Origin: Dryococelus australis
Taxonomy: Eukaryota; Arthropoda; Insecta; Phasmatodea; Phasmatidae
NCBI GenBank assembly: GCA_029891345.1
Contig: CM057005.1
Span: 65,729,760 to 65,793,759 of the forward strand
Reading direction: 5' to 3'
DNA length: 64,000 nt
The notes beneath the pieces were generated by a model. That model searched no databases. It was not told the origin of the DNA and worked only from the letters and a program-made list of their open reading frames with translations. Positions 45,683 through 58,860 of this stretch are shown here, one piece after another (within the stretch, counting starts at the first letter, position 1; each line of letters begins with the position of its first letter). A program made the position numbers and the translations under genes.

Positions 45683-46286
45683 TGCGGGAAGCGGGAGCTC
45701 TAGCCGCTCAAAACGCGCACCCCTTAATAAGCTACTGAACCACGTGTTATATGTAAATATTACATGTTAATGTAATTATTTTCCAAATTCAATGAACTTG
45801 TAAAATTGAGTTTGTCATAACAAGTTACACATGGGTAGAAAGGGTATAAATTAAATAAATTTGCAACTTTACAACACAATTACAATACACCTTCATGGTA
45901 CATTTAATCTTCCAGGGAAATTCAAACTTGTCGAATGTTTATAATCTCCAAACATGATAAAAACAAATTACGCAATTAGAAAAAAAAAATAACCAAAGAA
46001 ATCGGCAACATGACAAAACCAAATAACTCTAAGTTTCACGAACAGATAACGTGTGTATAACGTAAAGAATTCGCACACTAAATAGAAACGAAAATTTTAA
46101 TAAATATCATTACAAAAAAAAAAACTAAAAGGAAATAAGCCGCCAATTAAAGGCCATTACGCAATTGAAAACTTAGACATTGCCCTTCACGTATGCTTTC
46201 CGACATGTTGTTTCTTATGATGCTTGACACAATGAAAATTACAAAAGTATTGTCAAACACTATAAGCTATACAATTACAAAAGTTG
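45683..46286. other. AT-rich spacer, nothing recognised
   Basis: Several A runs, no coding or structural signal. Confidence 0.5.

Positions 46287-46336
<50 letters not shown>
46287..46336. repeat. 50-base poly(A) run
   Basis: An unbroken run of A. It could be the tail of an unrecognised retroposon, or a homopolymer whose assembled length is unreliable. Confidence 0.95.
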
Positions 46337-46340
<4 letters not shown>

Positions 46341-46717
46341 AAACGAAGCAGCCATATAACAAAGATTATGTGGAAAATGCGTTATTTTATTGTACTGCGA
46401 TTTTAATCATCATATATTAAACAAAGTTCGTCTTAAATTAAATAAATAACAAACTAATATACTGAAGACAAACTTTATATATTGAAATTTATTAAGAGTG
46501 TAAGCAAATCATATATTTGTTTTGAAATAAACTTCTAGTAAAAATTTTAAGCCTACTTTTAAAACAATGGTACAAAAATGCAACCTGGATATCACCATAA
46601 TTATTTCCCTAACAAAATTCACATTTTTACGGAACTCGCAAAACCGATATTCAATTGTCTGAACTCTGACTTTATAATTCTATTGCGTATTGGGAGGTGT
46701 TGTAGTAATTTAAAAAC

Positions 46718-47575
46718 ACACAACTTAGAAACACATAACTTAGACACACATATGTTAGTATTTATTAAGTTATGCCTGGTCTAAGTTTTGTATACTAATT
46801 TGTGAACTTTCTAAGTTATGTGTCTCTAACTTATGACAGTTCTAAGTTATGTGTCTCTAACTTAAGACAGATCTGAGGTGTGTGTTTCTGAGTTGTGATT
46901 ATTCTAAGTTGTGTGTTTCGAAGTTATGATCGTTCTAAGTTATGATTTTCTAAGTTACGACATTTCTAAGTTATGAGGTTTTAGGTTGGGTGTTTCTAAG
47001 TTCTGTGTTTTTAACTTATGACTGTTCTAAGTCGTGTGTCTCTATGTTGCGATCAGTGTAAATTATGATTTTCTAAGATACATGGTTCCACGCTGTATGT
47101 GTCTAAAATGTAGGTTTCTAAGTTATTATAGTACTATGTTGTGTGTTTCAAAGTTATGGTCATACTAATTTATGATTTTCTAAGTTATGTGTCCAGGTTA
47201 TGTCATTCTAAGTTGTGTGTTTCTAAATTGCATTTCTAAGTTATTATAGTTCTAAATTATGTGTTTCTAGGTTATGATCATTCTAAGTTATGCTTTTCTA
47301 AGTTATGATGTTTCAAAGTTGTGTGTTTCTAAGTTGCAAGTTTCTAAGTTATGATAGTTCTAATTTATGTGTTTATAAGTTATAATTGTTCTAAGTTATG
47401 ATTTTCTAAGCTACAACAGTTCTAAGTTGCGAATTTATAAGTTAGGACAGTTCAAAGTTGTAAATTTCTAGATTGCGACAGTTCTAAGTTATGATAGTTC
47501 TAACTTGTGTGGATATTTTCAATAATTTTAAGTTATGATTGTTCTACCTTGGGATTTTCGAAGTTATGTGTGGTT
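46718..47575. repeat. Degenerate minisatellite of TTCTAAGTTATG units
   Basis: Variants of TTCTAAGTTATGTGT recur every 15-20 bp for about 850 bp, with spacer variants TGTTTC, GATTTT and ACAGTT. Early units are also present in the opposite phase (ACACATAACTTAG at 46725-46750), so the array begins with inverted units. Confidence 0.88.
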
Positions 47576-48390
47576 CCCATGAGGGATTCTATCGTCAAAG
47601 AAAAGAAATAGTAAAGTCAAATTTTAAAGTTTTTTATTGTTGAAGAAGCTTTATAATGAGTTCGTTTAGTATATTCTACGATACTGGGAGAGGAGAGACT
47701 GTAAAAACAAGAGTAGCATTTTATTAGATGTAAATAAACCATTCCCTTTAATGAAATAATCCTTTTTTTTTATAATTTACACAGCGAAACAATTTTTTTT
47801 TGTACTTCAAAATGAGAGGAAATCAAATATGAAACAAAAAAAAAGTTCTAATATCAAAATCAATTCTTTACATAATACGACATGCCGAATATCCACCGCA
47901 TACAGTATTTACACAAATCTAAATGTCAAAATAAATTTGAATGCAAGTTGCCAACATGATTACAAACTCCCTCCCATTGCACTTCTAGTTCACATCACTT
48001 CCATCGAGCGCTAATAATATGGCTTCAGATGGCCTACTAGGACTTGACCTATAAATATCTCAGTTCTATGACAATAAGTAGACCAATTTAAAACGTCCAT
48101 GAACTTATATAAACTTTAAAGAGTATAGAAGAAAAATGTGATGCAGCTGAGGAGGGGTAATAGAAGAAGAGAAGAGGAAGAAACAGGAGGGGAGACAAGT
48201 CGACATGGAGCAAGTCCCTCAGGTGAATCGATGGCATAATTCTTAATAAAGCCAATAAAGCTGACATCTCAATGTGTTACGTCACTTCCACTGGCACAAT
48301 GTGTCACACAAAAATTGCGAATACGTTCGCGAGTGCCTAACATGCCATCACTTAAGGCACAACATTATGATGGCCAGCAGCATCAATAAC
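47576..48390. other. AT-rich spacer, nothing recognised
   Basis: No coding pattern or element ends found. The last 200 bases become GC-richer towards the integrase remnant. Confidence 0.5.
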
Positions 48391-48399
48391 AACCCAGAC

Positions 48400-48610
48400 C
48401 ACCAAGGGAGTCTTTCGAGGCAGTAGCCCCCGACCTCACGGGTCCACCCCATAAACATCAATGGGGAAAAGATTCGTGGTTGTCGTCACTGAACGGAACT
48501 CCAGGTGGTCAGAGGCATACACAGTACCCAGTGTGGACACCAGTAACACCGTCTGCACACTAAAGATGGATACTGTGACGAGCGAGCCAGCTGTATCCAT
48601 CGAATAGCCA
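48400..48610 (+). pseudogene. Gypsy-like integrase remnant A, first part
   Basis: DLTGPPHKHQWGK and, after a frameshift, KRFVVVVTERNSRWSEAYTV match the first catalytic block of gypsy-type integrases (D-L-T-G-P and the VVV-D-x-F-S-R-W-x-E-A pattern). The second Asp position of the strand motif reads Glu. The rest of the domain appears 2.6 kb further on, at 51265-51830. Confidence 0.62.
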
Positions 48611-51264
48611 CATGTGTCGGGCAGACTGTTGATGGCATTTAGCTGGACCATAGGGGGAGAAACAACCTCGTTGGGCGGCTCTTGTTCACACTCTGTGTAA
48701 ACACGATGCAGGTTGTCTTGGATTCACACAATGTGTGGTGGCGCGATAAGAACATTCAACCATATGCACACAGTTTAAATTAGTTCAGTGGTGAGAGGAC
48801 ACATCATTATTTGTTGCGGGATTGTGGCATTCTCACTTGTCCGATCGCACTGTGTCACTATGTGTCTGACGGTGCGAAGAATGGATTTCCACGGGTGATT
48901 GCAGCATTCGCTGTGCCAGTGTTACCTAATAATTTTGCGCAGTGGTCGTGACGATGACTGAGTCCTGCATTCCGCTGCAGTACTGGGACGTGTAGTTGGC
49001 ATCGACTCGTTTTTGCACTTAGGCGTCCACTGATTTGGCTCATCAGCTGCAGCCAGTATGGATATTTTCTACTGTCCGTGTGGCATGTTGTTTGCCAACG
49101 TCAGGGTGGGTGAGGCAGCATGTTGTGCTCTGGCTCTTGACAGTCGATTTACAGCATTCGAAAGTGTTGTTGCGGCTGTCACGATGCATGGCGAGGTGGT
49201 TGATAGAGCTGGCTCTATTTGTCGTGATGGTTGAAGTACTGGAACTTGTATTGGTTGCAGTACGAATTATGTTGTTTGGGCCCATTTTCCAGCAAACTGT
49301 TGCAGTTCAAATAAACCCGTTATTGATGGTAGCTGCTGGCCTTCTCCCGATATGACCACGAGGTTAACTGTGTATCCATATTCTTCATGGTTGTACTTGC
49401 TGATTTCATGAAGGCTCGGAGACGAGTCAGCATTAAAGGCATATGTTGGTGCGAAATGACTTGCCACGGGTGATGCAGGCTTGCGGATTTTGTATTCCCA
49501 GTATGTGTCCCTTGTTGTTGCTATACATTCTGAGTCAAATACAGTGGCGTTGAATGACAGTTGCAACAGGGATGGTGGGCAGTAAATAGGTACTAGTCCG
49601 AACGCTTTATTTTCCCGCACTGTTAGCACATTATGGGCTGTACGTTGAACTGAAAACCCATGTTGGTTGTTTCATGTGGATGCATGTCACGGATGTATCC
49701 CAGAGCGGCTGTCATCCAACTCCAGAAGTACTGCTGCTGAACACTGTGCTGTTATAAATCCTGTAAGAGCCTCATCTAGTGGGGCTGGCGGCCTCCCCAA
49801 TGTTACTCACTCTCGAAGGAATTTCGGCCTCCCCACACCATTAATGAAATATGTATGTTAAATGGTCGAGATGCGATCAGATATATATTTACCTCTCACT
49901 TCCTTTAACAGGCTATTAAGTTTACATTTCGCCATTTAAGAGGGCGACCACTGATAAAGACAAAAAAGGCACGTGGCTTGCGTGAAACTACAAGTGCATA
50001 GTTATGCTCTGACATGTACAAACAGGAAAGAGATGTGGAGTGGTGCTAGCTCCGGGCTAGAAAAAAAAGGTTCCAGCCATTTAATGTTAATTAAACCGAA
50101 TTATATGATGAATAGAGAAGTAAAATGGTTCAGGACCATAGCGGCGCGGCATGGTGATGCGACCACTCCACGAAAAGGTTCTATTACTAATGAGTCATGG
50201 TGCAGAGCCTGCTGGTTGGCCAATTGTTCCGCATTGGATCGCCTGACCGTGATCGACACATGATATTAGTATAAATAATGAAATGGAATGACTCATGGCC
50301 ATACAAATGAATGAACAAACTAAATATCACCTTATAAAAAGACAAAAGCCCTTCAATAAAAATATGTATAAAATATTAGGTTCGTGGTGTTCAAGGTTGC
50401 TACACAAAACTAAACCTCTTATTGGCGAGCAGTGTTTTAAGTGAGCCAGGAAAAAGCGGGTTGTTTACAGAGGACGACCTAAACATTTATCCCTGATAGA
50501 ATTTTGATACATACAATAAAACACTTGAAATAATTATAAATTAAAATTCAACTACAGTTACGAACAGAATTGCCACATGGTTCACACTGTTGCCATTTAA
50601 TAGTGTTACTACATATCTGTGGCATTACTAGGAAATATTTGGGACCCCCATCTTTCCCAACTACATGTGAGGGCACACACTGAAAATGTAGTTACTCTGT
50701 TGTTTTATTCTATTGTGTTAACCTGACTCTCTGTCTCCATGCATCACTGCGAATGTAGACATACACACAACCAGTAGGTGTTCGGTGTGACTTTAACACA
50801 CCACCTGAGCACACACTGTCACTTTTACTAAATAATTTTGTATACAAAACACTCGTAATCTAACATAACGCTCTATAAGGCAATTGTCTTGTAGATACAC
50901 GAAAAGGAACAAAATAATAAATATCCAATCGCATGTGTACATGAGACACAGTGTACACAATATAACCTTTCAAATACACATCAACACTAATTTCAGAATA
51001 ATAATAAAAGCAATATTCACAATCTTCAACAGCATTAGTGCACACTGGGCAATAAATGGATGATTTCACTGAGCAGTGAAAAATAAAACATATAAACACA
51101 AAACTTAATGGCTCTTCAAAAGGTAAAAAAACAGACGTATCCTTCCTAACCCTTCTGCAACACAATCATAACTCTACATCTCATATGCACACAAGTTGCA
51201 CTTGGTGATCGAAGCGCTGATATCACGTGGGTTGTGGGCTGTCTACATGGAACCTGTGGCCACA
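48611..51264. other. Insertion splitting integrase A, unassigned
   Basis: This 2.6-kb block sits between the two halves of integrase A. Its left third (48858-49629) is GC-richer and open on the minus strand in three abutting frames, including KPASPVASHFAPTYAFNADS, without any domain I know. The right part (49870-51200) is AT-rich. Edges show no clear terminal repeats. Confidence 0.4.
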
Positions 51265-51888
51265 GGCTTGAGGCTCGTGGCTGATTTCAACTGGAACACA
51301 ATTTGTTGCAAGGAAGTGGCACAAAAATGTGCACTAAGTGGGGAGTGATACAAAGCGTGACAGTGAGCTATCATCCTTGTGCCAAACCCACATAACACCA
51401 AGAACTCAAGATCCAACTACAACCTGTATGGGGAAATATCACACGTCCTGGAATTGACAAGCCGCCCAGCACACTCTTCGCACTCCGTCATCACAACAAC
51501 TAGGCAACAGTGATGCCACCTACTGCAATATTCCAGAGATGTGAGGCCGCAAGTCAATGTTGGTGAACAGAGGAAGAAGAGGCAGCCCGTGTACCCCATA
51601 GTACCCTCCCACCAAAGAGACGAGCTTATGCTGTACTCCGTATGCAAGAACGTTTGTTATGGTCTCGGTGCCAAGTGGAGTGGCCTGCATGAAGTGACAA
51701 AAGCTGTAGGGGCCAAATATAAGGTCCACATCAATCGCCGACGGACCATCAGTGTCCACAGGGATGGCCTCAAGAGAGTTGCGCATCAAGAACCTCAAAC
51801 AGAGTCCGCAGATATTAAGTTACAACCACCAGCCAGCAACTATCCATCAACACAAGCAGCGGAGTCGACAGATGACCACACAATGTGA
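51265..51888 (+). pseudogene. Gypsy-like integrase remnant A, second part
   Basis: Frames contain LVADFNWNTICCKEVA (equivalent to the second Asp block), CTKWGVIQSVTVSYHPCAKP and TLFALRHHNN, then from 51541 AKWSGLHEVTKAVGAKYKVH and ISVHRDGLKR, the C-terminal chromatin/DNA-binding end of gypsy integrases. The catalytic Glu position after the Tyr-His-Pro block falls at a stop (CAKPT followed by TAA). A low-complexity tail follows. Confidence 0.65.
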
Positions 51889-52403
51889 GGCTTATTCTGC
51901 CCCATGATGCCCAGTGCCCAAATGCCTTCATAGAGGGAGGACAAAACTTAGAACCACATACCAAAGTGGCCGAAAAGGCAGGAGAAGCTACTACAACACC
52001 TGCATGTGCTCTGGCGCCCTGCATCATAACGTTCAATTTCGAGGCGCCTTGTGCTGAGGCATGCACTATAAAGGACACTGCCGAAACATTTACAGTAATA
52101 GAGACACCTGGGAGCAGCATGCACAGACAGACTGACCTCCCTGCAGCCATCACATCGACAGCAGAGACAATCGAGTGTAGCACAGCAGGTACTTTACGGG
52201 TGGCCACTCAAATGTCCGAAGGGGAACATCTCAACAGGAATAACTGTGATCCCCTTCGATTTCGCCGGTCAAACTGGCAAAGCAGCAGTGACGATAAGAG
52301 TGGGGATAAGAGTGACACACCACAATGCTACTCCAAGCGATCTTGTCTGGCGATGGGATCTGACTTTTGGATTCCATCGGGAATAAAAAGTTGCATATGT
52401 TAG
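51885..52403 (+). pseudogene. Thr/Ala-rich ORF downstream of integrase A
   Basis: A 172-codon open frame rich in Thr, Ala, Cys and Ser (for example EAPCAEACTIKDTAETFTVI) follows integrase A with the same orientation. It probably represents the disordered C-terminal end of that pol protein or a following region. No known domain. It ends at TTAGGAAGG near 52401. Confidence 0.35.
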
Positions 52404-52907
52404 GAAGGAAAAGTCCAGGTAAGGACGCCAGCTCAGTCAGCATGAGAGGTAGATGGGGTCATGACGTCGACGACCAATGTGTGGCCTTCCCTGGTAGTCC
52501 TTTGCTCTTGATGCTGCAATGAGTAAACTGATTCTGATGTTCCAACTGATAGAATGATTGCTTGGGATAACACGAGGTGTCAGCCCCTCATCCCAGCCAT
52601 TTATCCAAGATGTAAAATTTTACATTGGATAAAATTCCAAAAGGACTAGACTAGTGGAGGCTGTAAGCATCCCCAAAATGCTTACTCACTCCCATGGAGG
52701 CTCTCTTGGTCAACTCCGACACAATTAAATCATAAAATCAGACATGAAGAATGGGTAAAATGGCCAAGAATTAGCCAGAGAGATAAAGAGGCGTCATCTC
52801 ACGTTGAACACTATTTTTTTCGTTATTCCTTCAAAGAAGCACTTACATACACGCTGTTCTGCTTAAACGTGAACCCACTAATACTGCAAATGAGGCACTA
52901 GGCCAAG
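52404..52907. other. Spacer between two integrase remnants, possible LTR remains
   Basis: CCCCAAAATGCTTACTCACT at 52673 is similar to CCCCAATGTTACTCACTCTC at 49796, which hints at LTR pieces of related elements. The match is too short to prove this. Confidence 0.3.
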
Positions 52908-54190
52908 ATGAAAATTACATTATGTTATGCCTTGGTTATATACAAAATGAAAGGGCTTGAGTTCAAGAGCCGACGAGGCGACGGGCAGCAACAACAGCTG
53001 GGTGAGCCCAGTGAACCATTTGAGACTGTTGTATTCGAATTAATGGGACCTTTCCCCCATACACCAAACAGACAATTACTTTTTCTGGTAGTGACTGCTC
53101 TGTTTTCTAGATGGGCAGATACATACACCATGTCAAGTCTGCATATGCGCAGAATCGGGGAAACACTCGCGAATGAGTTTTTTTCGCCCGCTGGAGTTAT
53201 CACCGCAATGTACTTTGTGACAAAGTGACACAGTTCACAGGACATGTTTGGAAGGAATTCTGCACCCGCTGGGGAGTACTACACCACACAACTTCCGTGT
53301 ACAATCCCCGAACCAATCCTATGGAGCTATGTAATCAAGATGTAAAAACACAATTACACATCCATGTGGGAATCACCCACGCCTCGTGGGCAGAAAATCT
53401 CCCGGCAGCCATGTATACACTACAAACACGTGACAACAAGATGACAGGGAAGACACCGGTCCACATTCTTCAAGTCCATGACCTTCTCTTCCCGGATGAG
53501 TTCACTAGCGCCTTGAGGGGAAGCGCAGCACACCAAGAAGAGGAAGACGCAGCGAGAAAGGGAGATGCAGGAGGTGAGCGAAAGACAACACTGCTGAACA
53601 ACCCAGCTGATACTGGATACCTCTGCCTCCCCACTACCAAATTGTGTTTCCAGGGCAACTCGTTTATGTCAGAACCCACCCCCAGTCAGATGGCCAATGG
53701 GGTTCGTTGTTCAGGGTTCGCCGCGAAATGTAGTGGCCCCCATCAAGAGATAATGGCACAATGCAACAATTGCTACATGGTATGGTTAAGTCGCCACCAC
53801 GATGCTGTATTTCACTGGAAGGCACTATGGCTAGCAAGCACTGGCGCAAGGACGCCTGATTCCTCTGTGGACGAAGTACCTGCCACCCTGCACAGCAATA
53901 TAAATTATATGTCAGCGGCAATCAGAGGGAATGAAACACAACATGCGACCACGGGTGACACACCCATCGCCACAGCATCCACAGGGAAACCAGCATTGAA
54001 CGTCATGGAGAAAACCCCTTGCACTCTGGACATCTTACAGCTGCCTTCAGCGGTTATCCACGACGTCACAGAGGACGAGCTGAGTGGGCCACCTGAGGAT
54101 GGCCTTGATCGGCCGGTGAGAGACCCACTCAAGGGCGTCGTGACACTCAGGATACTTAGTTCGAGCACAGGTACAGGACAGCAGCAATAG
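52908..54190 (+). pseudogene. Gypsy-like integrase remnant B with C-terminal extension
   Basis: The first frame (to 53228) has PFETVVFELMGPFPHTPN, where the first catalytic Asp is replaced by Glu, and LFLVVTALFSRWADTYT. A frameshift at about 53215 leads to VTQFTGHVWKEFCTRWGVLH (second catalytic block), SVYNPRTNPMELCNQDVKTQ with the catalytic Glu, and SWAENLPAAMYTLQTRDNK. The C-terminal GPHQEI and FHWKALW parts follow, then a low-complexity tail to 54190. Compared with remnant A it is more complete and related, in the same orientation. Confidence 0.72.
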
Positions 54191-54735
54191 GCAATGTTTC
54201 AAGAATTGGGGATGCCCGAGTGTTGAGCTTGCTACTTTTGCATCACAGCAGCAACAGCAGCAGCAAGTCAGATGAGGGAGAACTTTCCTCCCCTCCCCGC
54301 TTTATGAAGAGAGCACGTGTATACCAACACGCACATGGGATGTAGGTGTGGAAGCGCGCCAAGCACAACTGTAAAAAAAAAAGACCACCAAAATGTCAAC
54401 AACAACAACAACAGCACACACACTTTCGCTGCAGCAAGTCTACATTCTGTGTTTACGGGGCCAGCTACGACCACCACAAAGGTGTTGCAACAAGGAAGAT
54501 TGATGACGTCAAGTGAACGGCATCGAAATGAGGGTGTGTTTGACATGGACTGCATCCTCCAGCCTTAAGCCCGTTCACCATACAGCCATCTGACAGCAGC
54601 ATAACCATCTCTATGCCATGTGTGGGCATTGTAGCCAAAGCAACTATCTCACGTATGTACAAGATTGCATCTAGTGTGGTGCAGTTCAGTGTAATATGTT
54701 AATATTCTTTCTTTTTATTTCTTTTCAGAGTAAAT
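54191..54735. other. Possible 3' LTR region of element B
   Basis: CAG/CAA trinucleotide runs (54243-54268, 54395-54415) lie in GC-richer sequence directly after the integrase frame. No second LTR copy was recognised. Confidence 0.3.
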
Positions 54736-54736
54736 G

Positions 54737-54747
54737 TATTATTATTA

Positions 54748-54800
<53 letters not shown>
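54737..54800. repeat. (ATT)n microsatellite
   Basis: About 20 ATT units with one ATC interruption near the start. Confidence 0.95.
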
Positions 54801-54801
<1 letters not shown>

Positions 54802-54805
54802 GAAT

Positions 54806-55002
54806 CAGTGAGTGAATCGTTATGTCATCGCCTGTTTGATCCAGTGCACATACCACTGTTTACATAATGAGTGTTTATGTTCAGTTCTATGTTTATTTTG
54901 ATGGCAATGTTGTTAGTAATTATTTATTAAAGTCAGTGAGTGTGTTGCCTGTTATCGCCCGTGCGATCTGGTGCATGTTACATTGTTTACCTTTTAGTGG
55001 TG
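54806..55002. repeat. Imperfect direct repeat pair, about 70 bp
   Basis: TCAGTGAGTGAATCG at 54807 and TCAGTGAGTGTGTTG at 54932 start two blocks that share ATCGCC(T/C)G, GATC(C/T)(A/G)GTGCA and TTGTTTAC-type segments in the same order. The start-to-start distance is about 125 bp. Confidence 0.62.
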
Positions 55003-58000
55003 ATGTTTTGTTCCCCAAGGTCTTATTCTTGTGCATATGTGTTGTGTTATTTACTATTTATTATTATTGTTTTCCATGTACCTGAAACATAAATATAGAG
55101 ACAAACTTTACTTATTTATTAATTTTACTTGAAGTGTTATATGTGTAGTGTAATTTGTATTTATTTTGAAGTGTAAAATGTGACAGGTTCCATAATGTTC
55201 TGTGCGCTGAGGGCACCCTCTTAACTGAAATTTTGGAAACGAACACACGTAAAATATAATCAAACATTGTATTCAAGTGATAATATTGTGGACAAATGAG
55301 ACAAGCATTACCTTTATAGACAGTATTAAAATACAGACAGATACTGGCAACATTGGATGTATTCTGTGTTTTTTAAGGGCCATGTTTAATTATAAAATGT
55401 TTTACCATTTATATTACATGTTGAAAAAATACGAGTTGAGAGGGGAAAGACGCGCAGCTCTTAGAAACTGCCTGAATGCAACTCGCCAAAAGTGAGGTAA
55501 GTTTACCACATGTGTGGTGTGGTTGAATGGAGTTTTGTTTGTGTTAATATTTTATAAGTAAGTTGTTGTTAATATTAGAAGTATATTTTAATGTTTCCAT
55601 CTCATCAGCCTCAAGGCTAATCATTCCATTTCCTTCATCATTTTTACATAAAATCTACAACAAGTCACATGACATGTTGGTGGCAGTCACAGCCAATTAG
55701 AAGGCCTTACACCTATACTTTGTCAGTTTGGATTTTGGCTCGACGTGATGTGGCCGCCGTTTAGCAAGGCTCCGTACAATTCACGTTGTTTTTACCAATC
55801 ATCTTTTAATTTCTGTTGGATAAAGTGAGCATAACACAAACTGTTTGTCTTTTGCTCACTCGGAGTCAGTGCTGCCTCACAGCCCGGTTGTACTGCACAC
55901 AGTTGGGACGATTTTCTTACAATAACTCCATTTAGGCCTTTGGCCATTTGCTCAATGTAAGAGCTCGCCTAGCTTTAATGGCGACTAATTCGAGTAAGTG
56001 GCCTATTTAGGGGAATCAATTGAATAAACCATATTACTGTTTAATCAGCATGATTATTTAGTTCAGCCACTTCTCGGCTGTGTATGGTAACATAACATAT
56101 ATTGACTACATAAATGATAATGGTGTTGGGAGACCAGAACATGCCACTTATACATGTGTATTGGCGTCTGGGGGAGGCCTACAGCCTCCAATAGCCCAGG
56201 CGCCATTGGATATAACTCTGCAGAGATCACCACCATCTTGGAGAGTAAGCAAGGTAACCAATTTTTGCCCCTTCACGTCCATTGGCGACTACCAGGAAGA
56301 CAATATGGGCTGTCGGCCATCACGACCCCAAACTGTACTCATGCTCTCTTTTGCACTGGTCCCCAATCCCTGGAAATTCTACAGAACTATTGCCATTTTT
56401 CTCATAACCTTTCCCTGGAGTCCTTACGCCCACACAGTTTTATGACAATATGATAATTATGGTGCTAAATGCTTCCCGCATGATGCTATTCCCACGGGAA
56501 TAGAGAGTGGTGTACAAGGCAGTTAAATGTCCATACCAAAAATGTTGAATGCCATCTGATGTGCAGGAAAAGCCAGAGCTTATATCACAAGCACCACCCT
56601 CGTACGATGCTACTTGCTGACTGACACTCCTGCCAGAGTTCACGGGAGGACCTTCACTGTTACATGCTCCAGAACGGAACTACTTCCTGCCACAAACATA
56701 TATCTCCTGCTTTACATCATGCTGCTTACCAAAACTTACAATTAAAAAATTCATAAAAGACACTGCAATACAAAAACACAGGTGAATTATAATGGACATA
56801 GCGCTAGGTGAGTGATGAAAGAAATACATATGCAAACAATCTCAACAAAACACTAGGGAACAAGGAAAAACAACAAATCATAAATCAATTAATAACATGT
56901 AACAGAAGTAGTATGTGTAGACCCTGTGTTCTCTGATCCAGTTATTGTTGGGGGCTATGTATAAAACACTCCCTTCACTGAGTCTCTAGTGCAGGCATCC
57001 TTTAGCTACCACCGGCTCACTGCACTGGCATGCCCTTACACAGCACTGCAGTGCCCTACTCGTGATCTTGTAGGCAAAAAAATAAAATTCTGGCTGTGCC
57101 GAATTGGCAGGTTTTTGTAGACAAAATGACCATGTGGCCCGATGTTGTATACAAAAATGGTGACGTATTTATTAAATGCTATTACGTATTTTGTATCTAG
57201 CAAAATTTGTATTTAGCCAAAAAAAATTGACAAACCTGTGCATTGTATTTATTTTTTACTTAAAAAATATGTGTGAATACGTAAATAAAATAACTTTTAA
57301 AACGAATATCTGTATATAAAATACGCTATGCATTTTTAAAAAAGCAAGTATGACTTTGGTTACAAGAATGGAGAGGGGTGGGGGCAACCCATTATGCGAG
57401 TCATGGGAACTTCGGTTTCTAGTCTCGTAACAGCACGCCCTCCGGGGGCATATTAGAGATCGGCAGTTACAAGGGATGCAGAACTACTTCTCTTCAAACA
57501 AGTTTAGCTATTGAAGAGGTTACATCACCATCGAACGAGTTCCGATCGCAGTCGTTTCTCGTTCAAAGTGAACAGTTTTCATAAGTAGTTTCGAACGACT
57601 TCTCTTCTCTGCTGCACTACTAGTGGCTGCTTCACAGTAAAAAAGCAGTGTAAAAAAAAAATTTATTTATTTGGTGGTAATTCCTACATTTTATTAATTA
57701 ACTTAAGTTTAGGGGTGAATACAGTAATACCCAGCCATATGCATTACAGTAAAAGTGTGTGTTTCATAACAATTGAAAAGGCCTATAGTGATAAATGTTG
57801 GAGGCTCTTACAGTTAAATATCATACATTAAAGTTCCATGTTTGTTAATCTTAGAATTTTCATAGATTTCATTCTGCTATGGGTGTGTAACCACTTAAAC
57901 ACTTTCTGTTTTTAAACTTGATGAGACATTGAAACCAAATGTATTTAGCTGAATGTGTTTAACAGCAATCGTGTGGCAATGGCCTAAGTGTTGTGCTTTG

Positions 58001-58054
58001 TAAATATATATAGCAAAAAAAAATTAAGGCGTTATTGCATAATTTGATATTTTA
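55003..58054. other. Mostly unassigned; short ORFs near 56.1-56.6 kb
   Basis: Overlapping plus-strand frames at 56080-56453 and a minus-strand frame at 56643-56440 have coding-like composition but conflicting frames and no domain. They look like an old repeat. Elsewhere the DNA is AT-rich and quiet. Confidence 0.4.
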
Positions 58055-58333
58055 TTATTTATGAGCATATTCGAAGTATTCCTGTGATGATCGCAGAAAT
58101 ATTACACATTTTTTAAGCATTAGATTTAGATAAAAATATTTTGCACCATTAATGTTATGCTTTGTGCCTCCAGAGGTACTGGTGGATTGATCGTGTCCCG
58201 CAGAGAGTAGGTGGGGAACACGAACTGACGATGTTCCCGGAGCCACGTTCAGTGTAGAGAACAATTGTTGTTGGGAGTCGTACGGCCGATAGCGTACTGC
58301 GACTCTGGTTACGGGGTCAATATCCACGAGAGC
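58055..58333 (-). CDS. Unknown gene 2, exon c (possibly terminal)
   Basis: The exon follows an AAATTCCCTCAG acceptor. Its first two bases complete an Ala codon left open by the exon at 58938-58861. It encodes LVDIDPVTRVAVRYRPYDSQ, then GTSSVRVPHLLSAGHDQSTS and, less convincingly, an AT-rich end to a TAA at 58057-58055, with AATAAA-like sequence just beyond. Either this is the last exon or a donor near 58150 (AATG|GTGCAA) is used. The middle part is Ser/Thr/Gly-rich and probably disordered. I do not recognise the protein. Confidence 0.55.
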   Translation of the reverse strand, partial: ALVDIDPVTRVAVRYRPYDSQQQLFSTLNVAPGTSSVRVPHLLSAGHDQSTSTSGGTKHNINGAKYFYLNLMLKKCVIFLRSSQEYFEYAHK

Positions 58334-58860
58334 TGAGGGAATTTGTACGTTATATTAAGTAAAGGCAAAATATTGCCTGAGGATGAAGCTGTTGGCCACT
58401 TCGCATGCCTATATTACCACGGCATTTACCCTGCTTAAGGGTAAAAGCAACGCATACCCTGATATACGCTTGTAAACTTGAAGGTTGCTATTAGGGCGCA
58501 GTACCCAATGAACTCAGGAGAGTTAAATACAATAAAACACGTCTAATTATGGTGTGAATGTTTTAGTATCATAAAGATACAACGAAATGTTACTGCACTT
58601 GTTCATGTGTATCTTAGTTAAGAAGACCCGGCACTCTGAAACTGCCGGTGGTCGCTACTGCTGGTAAATAAGGTGTGTGCCTTAGATTGTAATTATGCAT
58701 AACGCGTCCCACGTGTGAACTCCTGGTATGTTATGTCAGGATGCAGGGAGATCTTCACTTAGCTCAATAAAAGTACTCAAAGGTTCTTGAATTACATTAA
58801 CTATGGATATGATAAAATGCAGCCTATTATGAATTATCGAGGGGGGTACACTGAGCTTAC

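Noticed and set aside
49043..49629. Minus-strand gene with Ser/Thr-rich product.
   Set aside because: Three short abutting frames, no start context, splice signals or domain; probably an unrecognised repeat.
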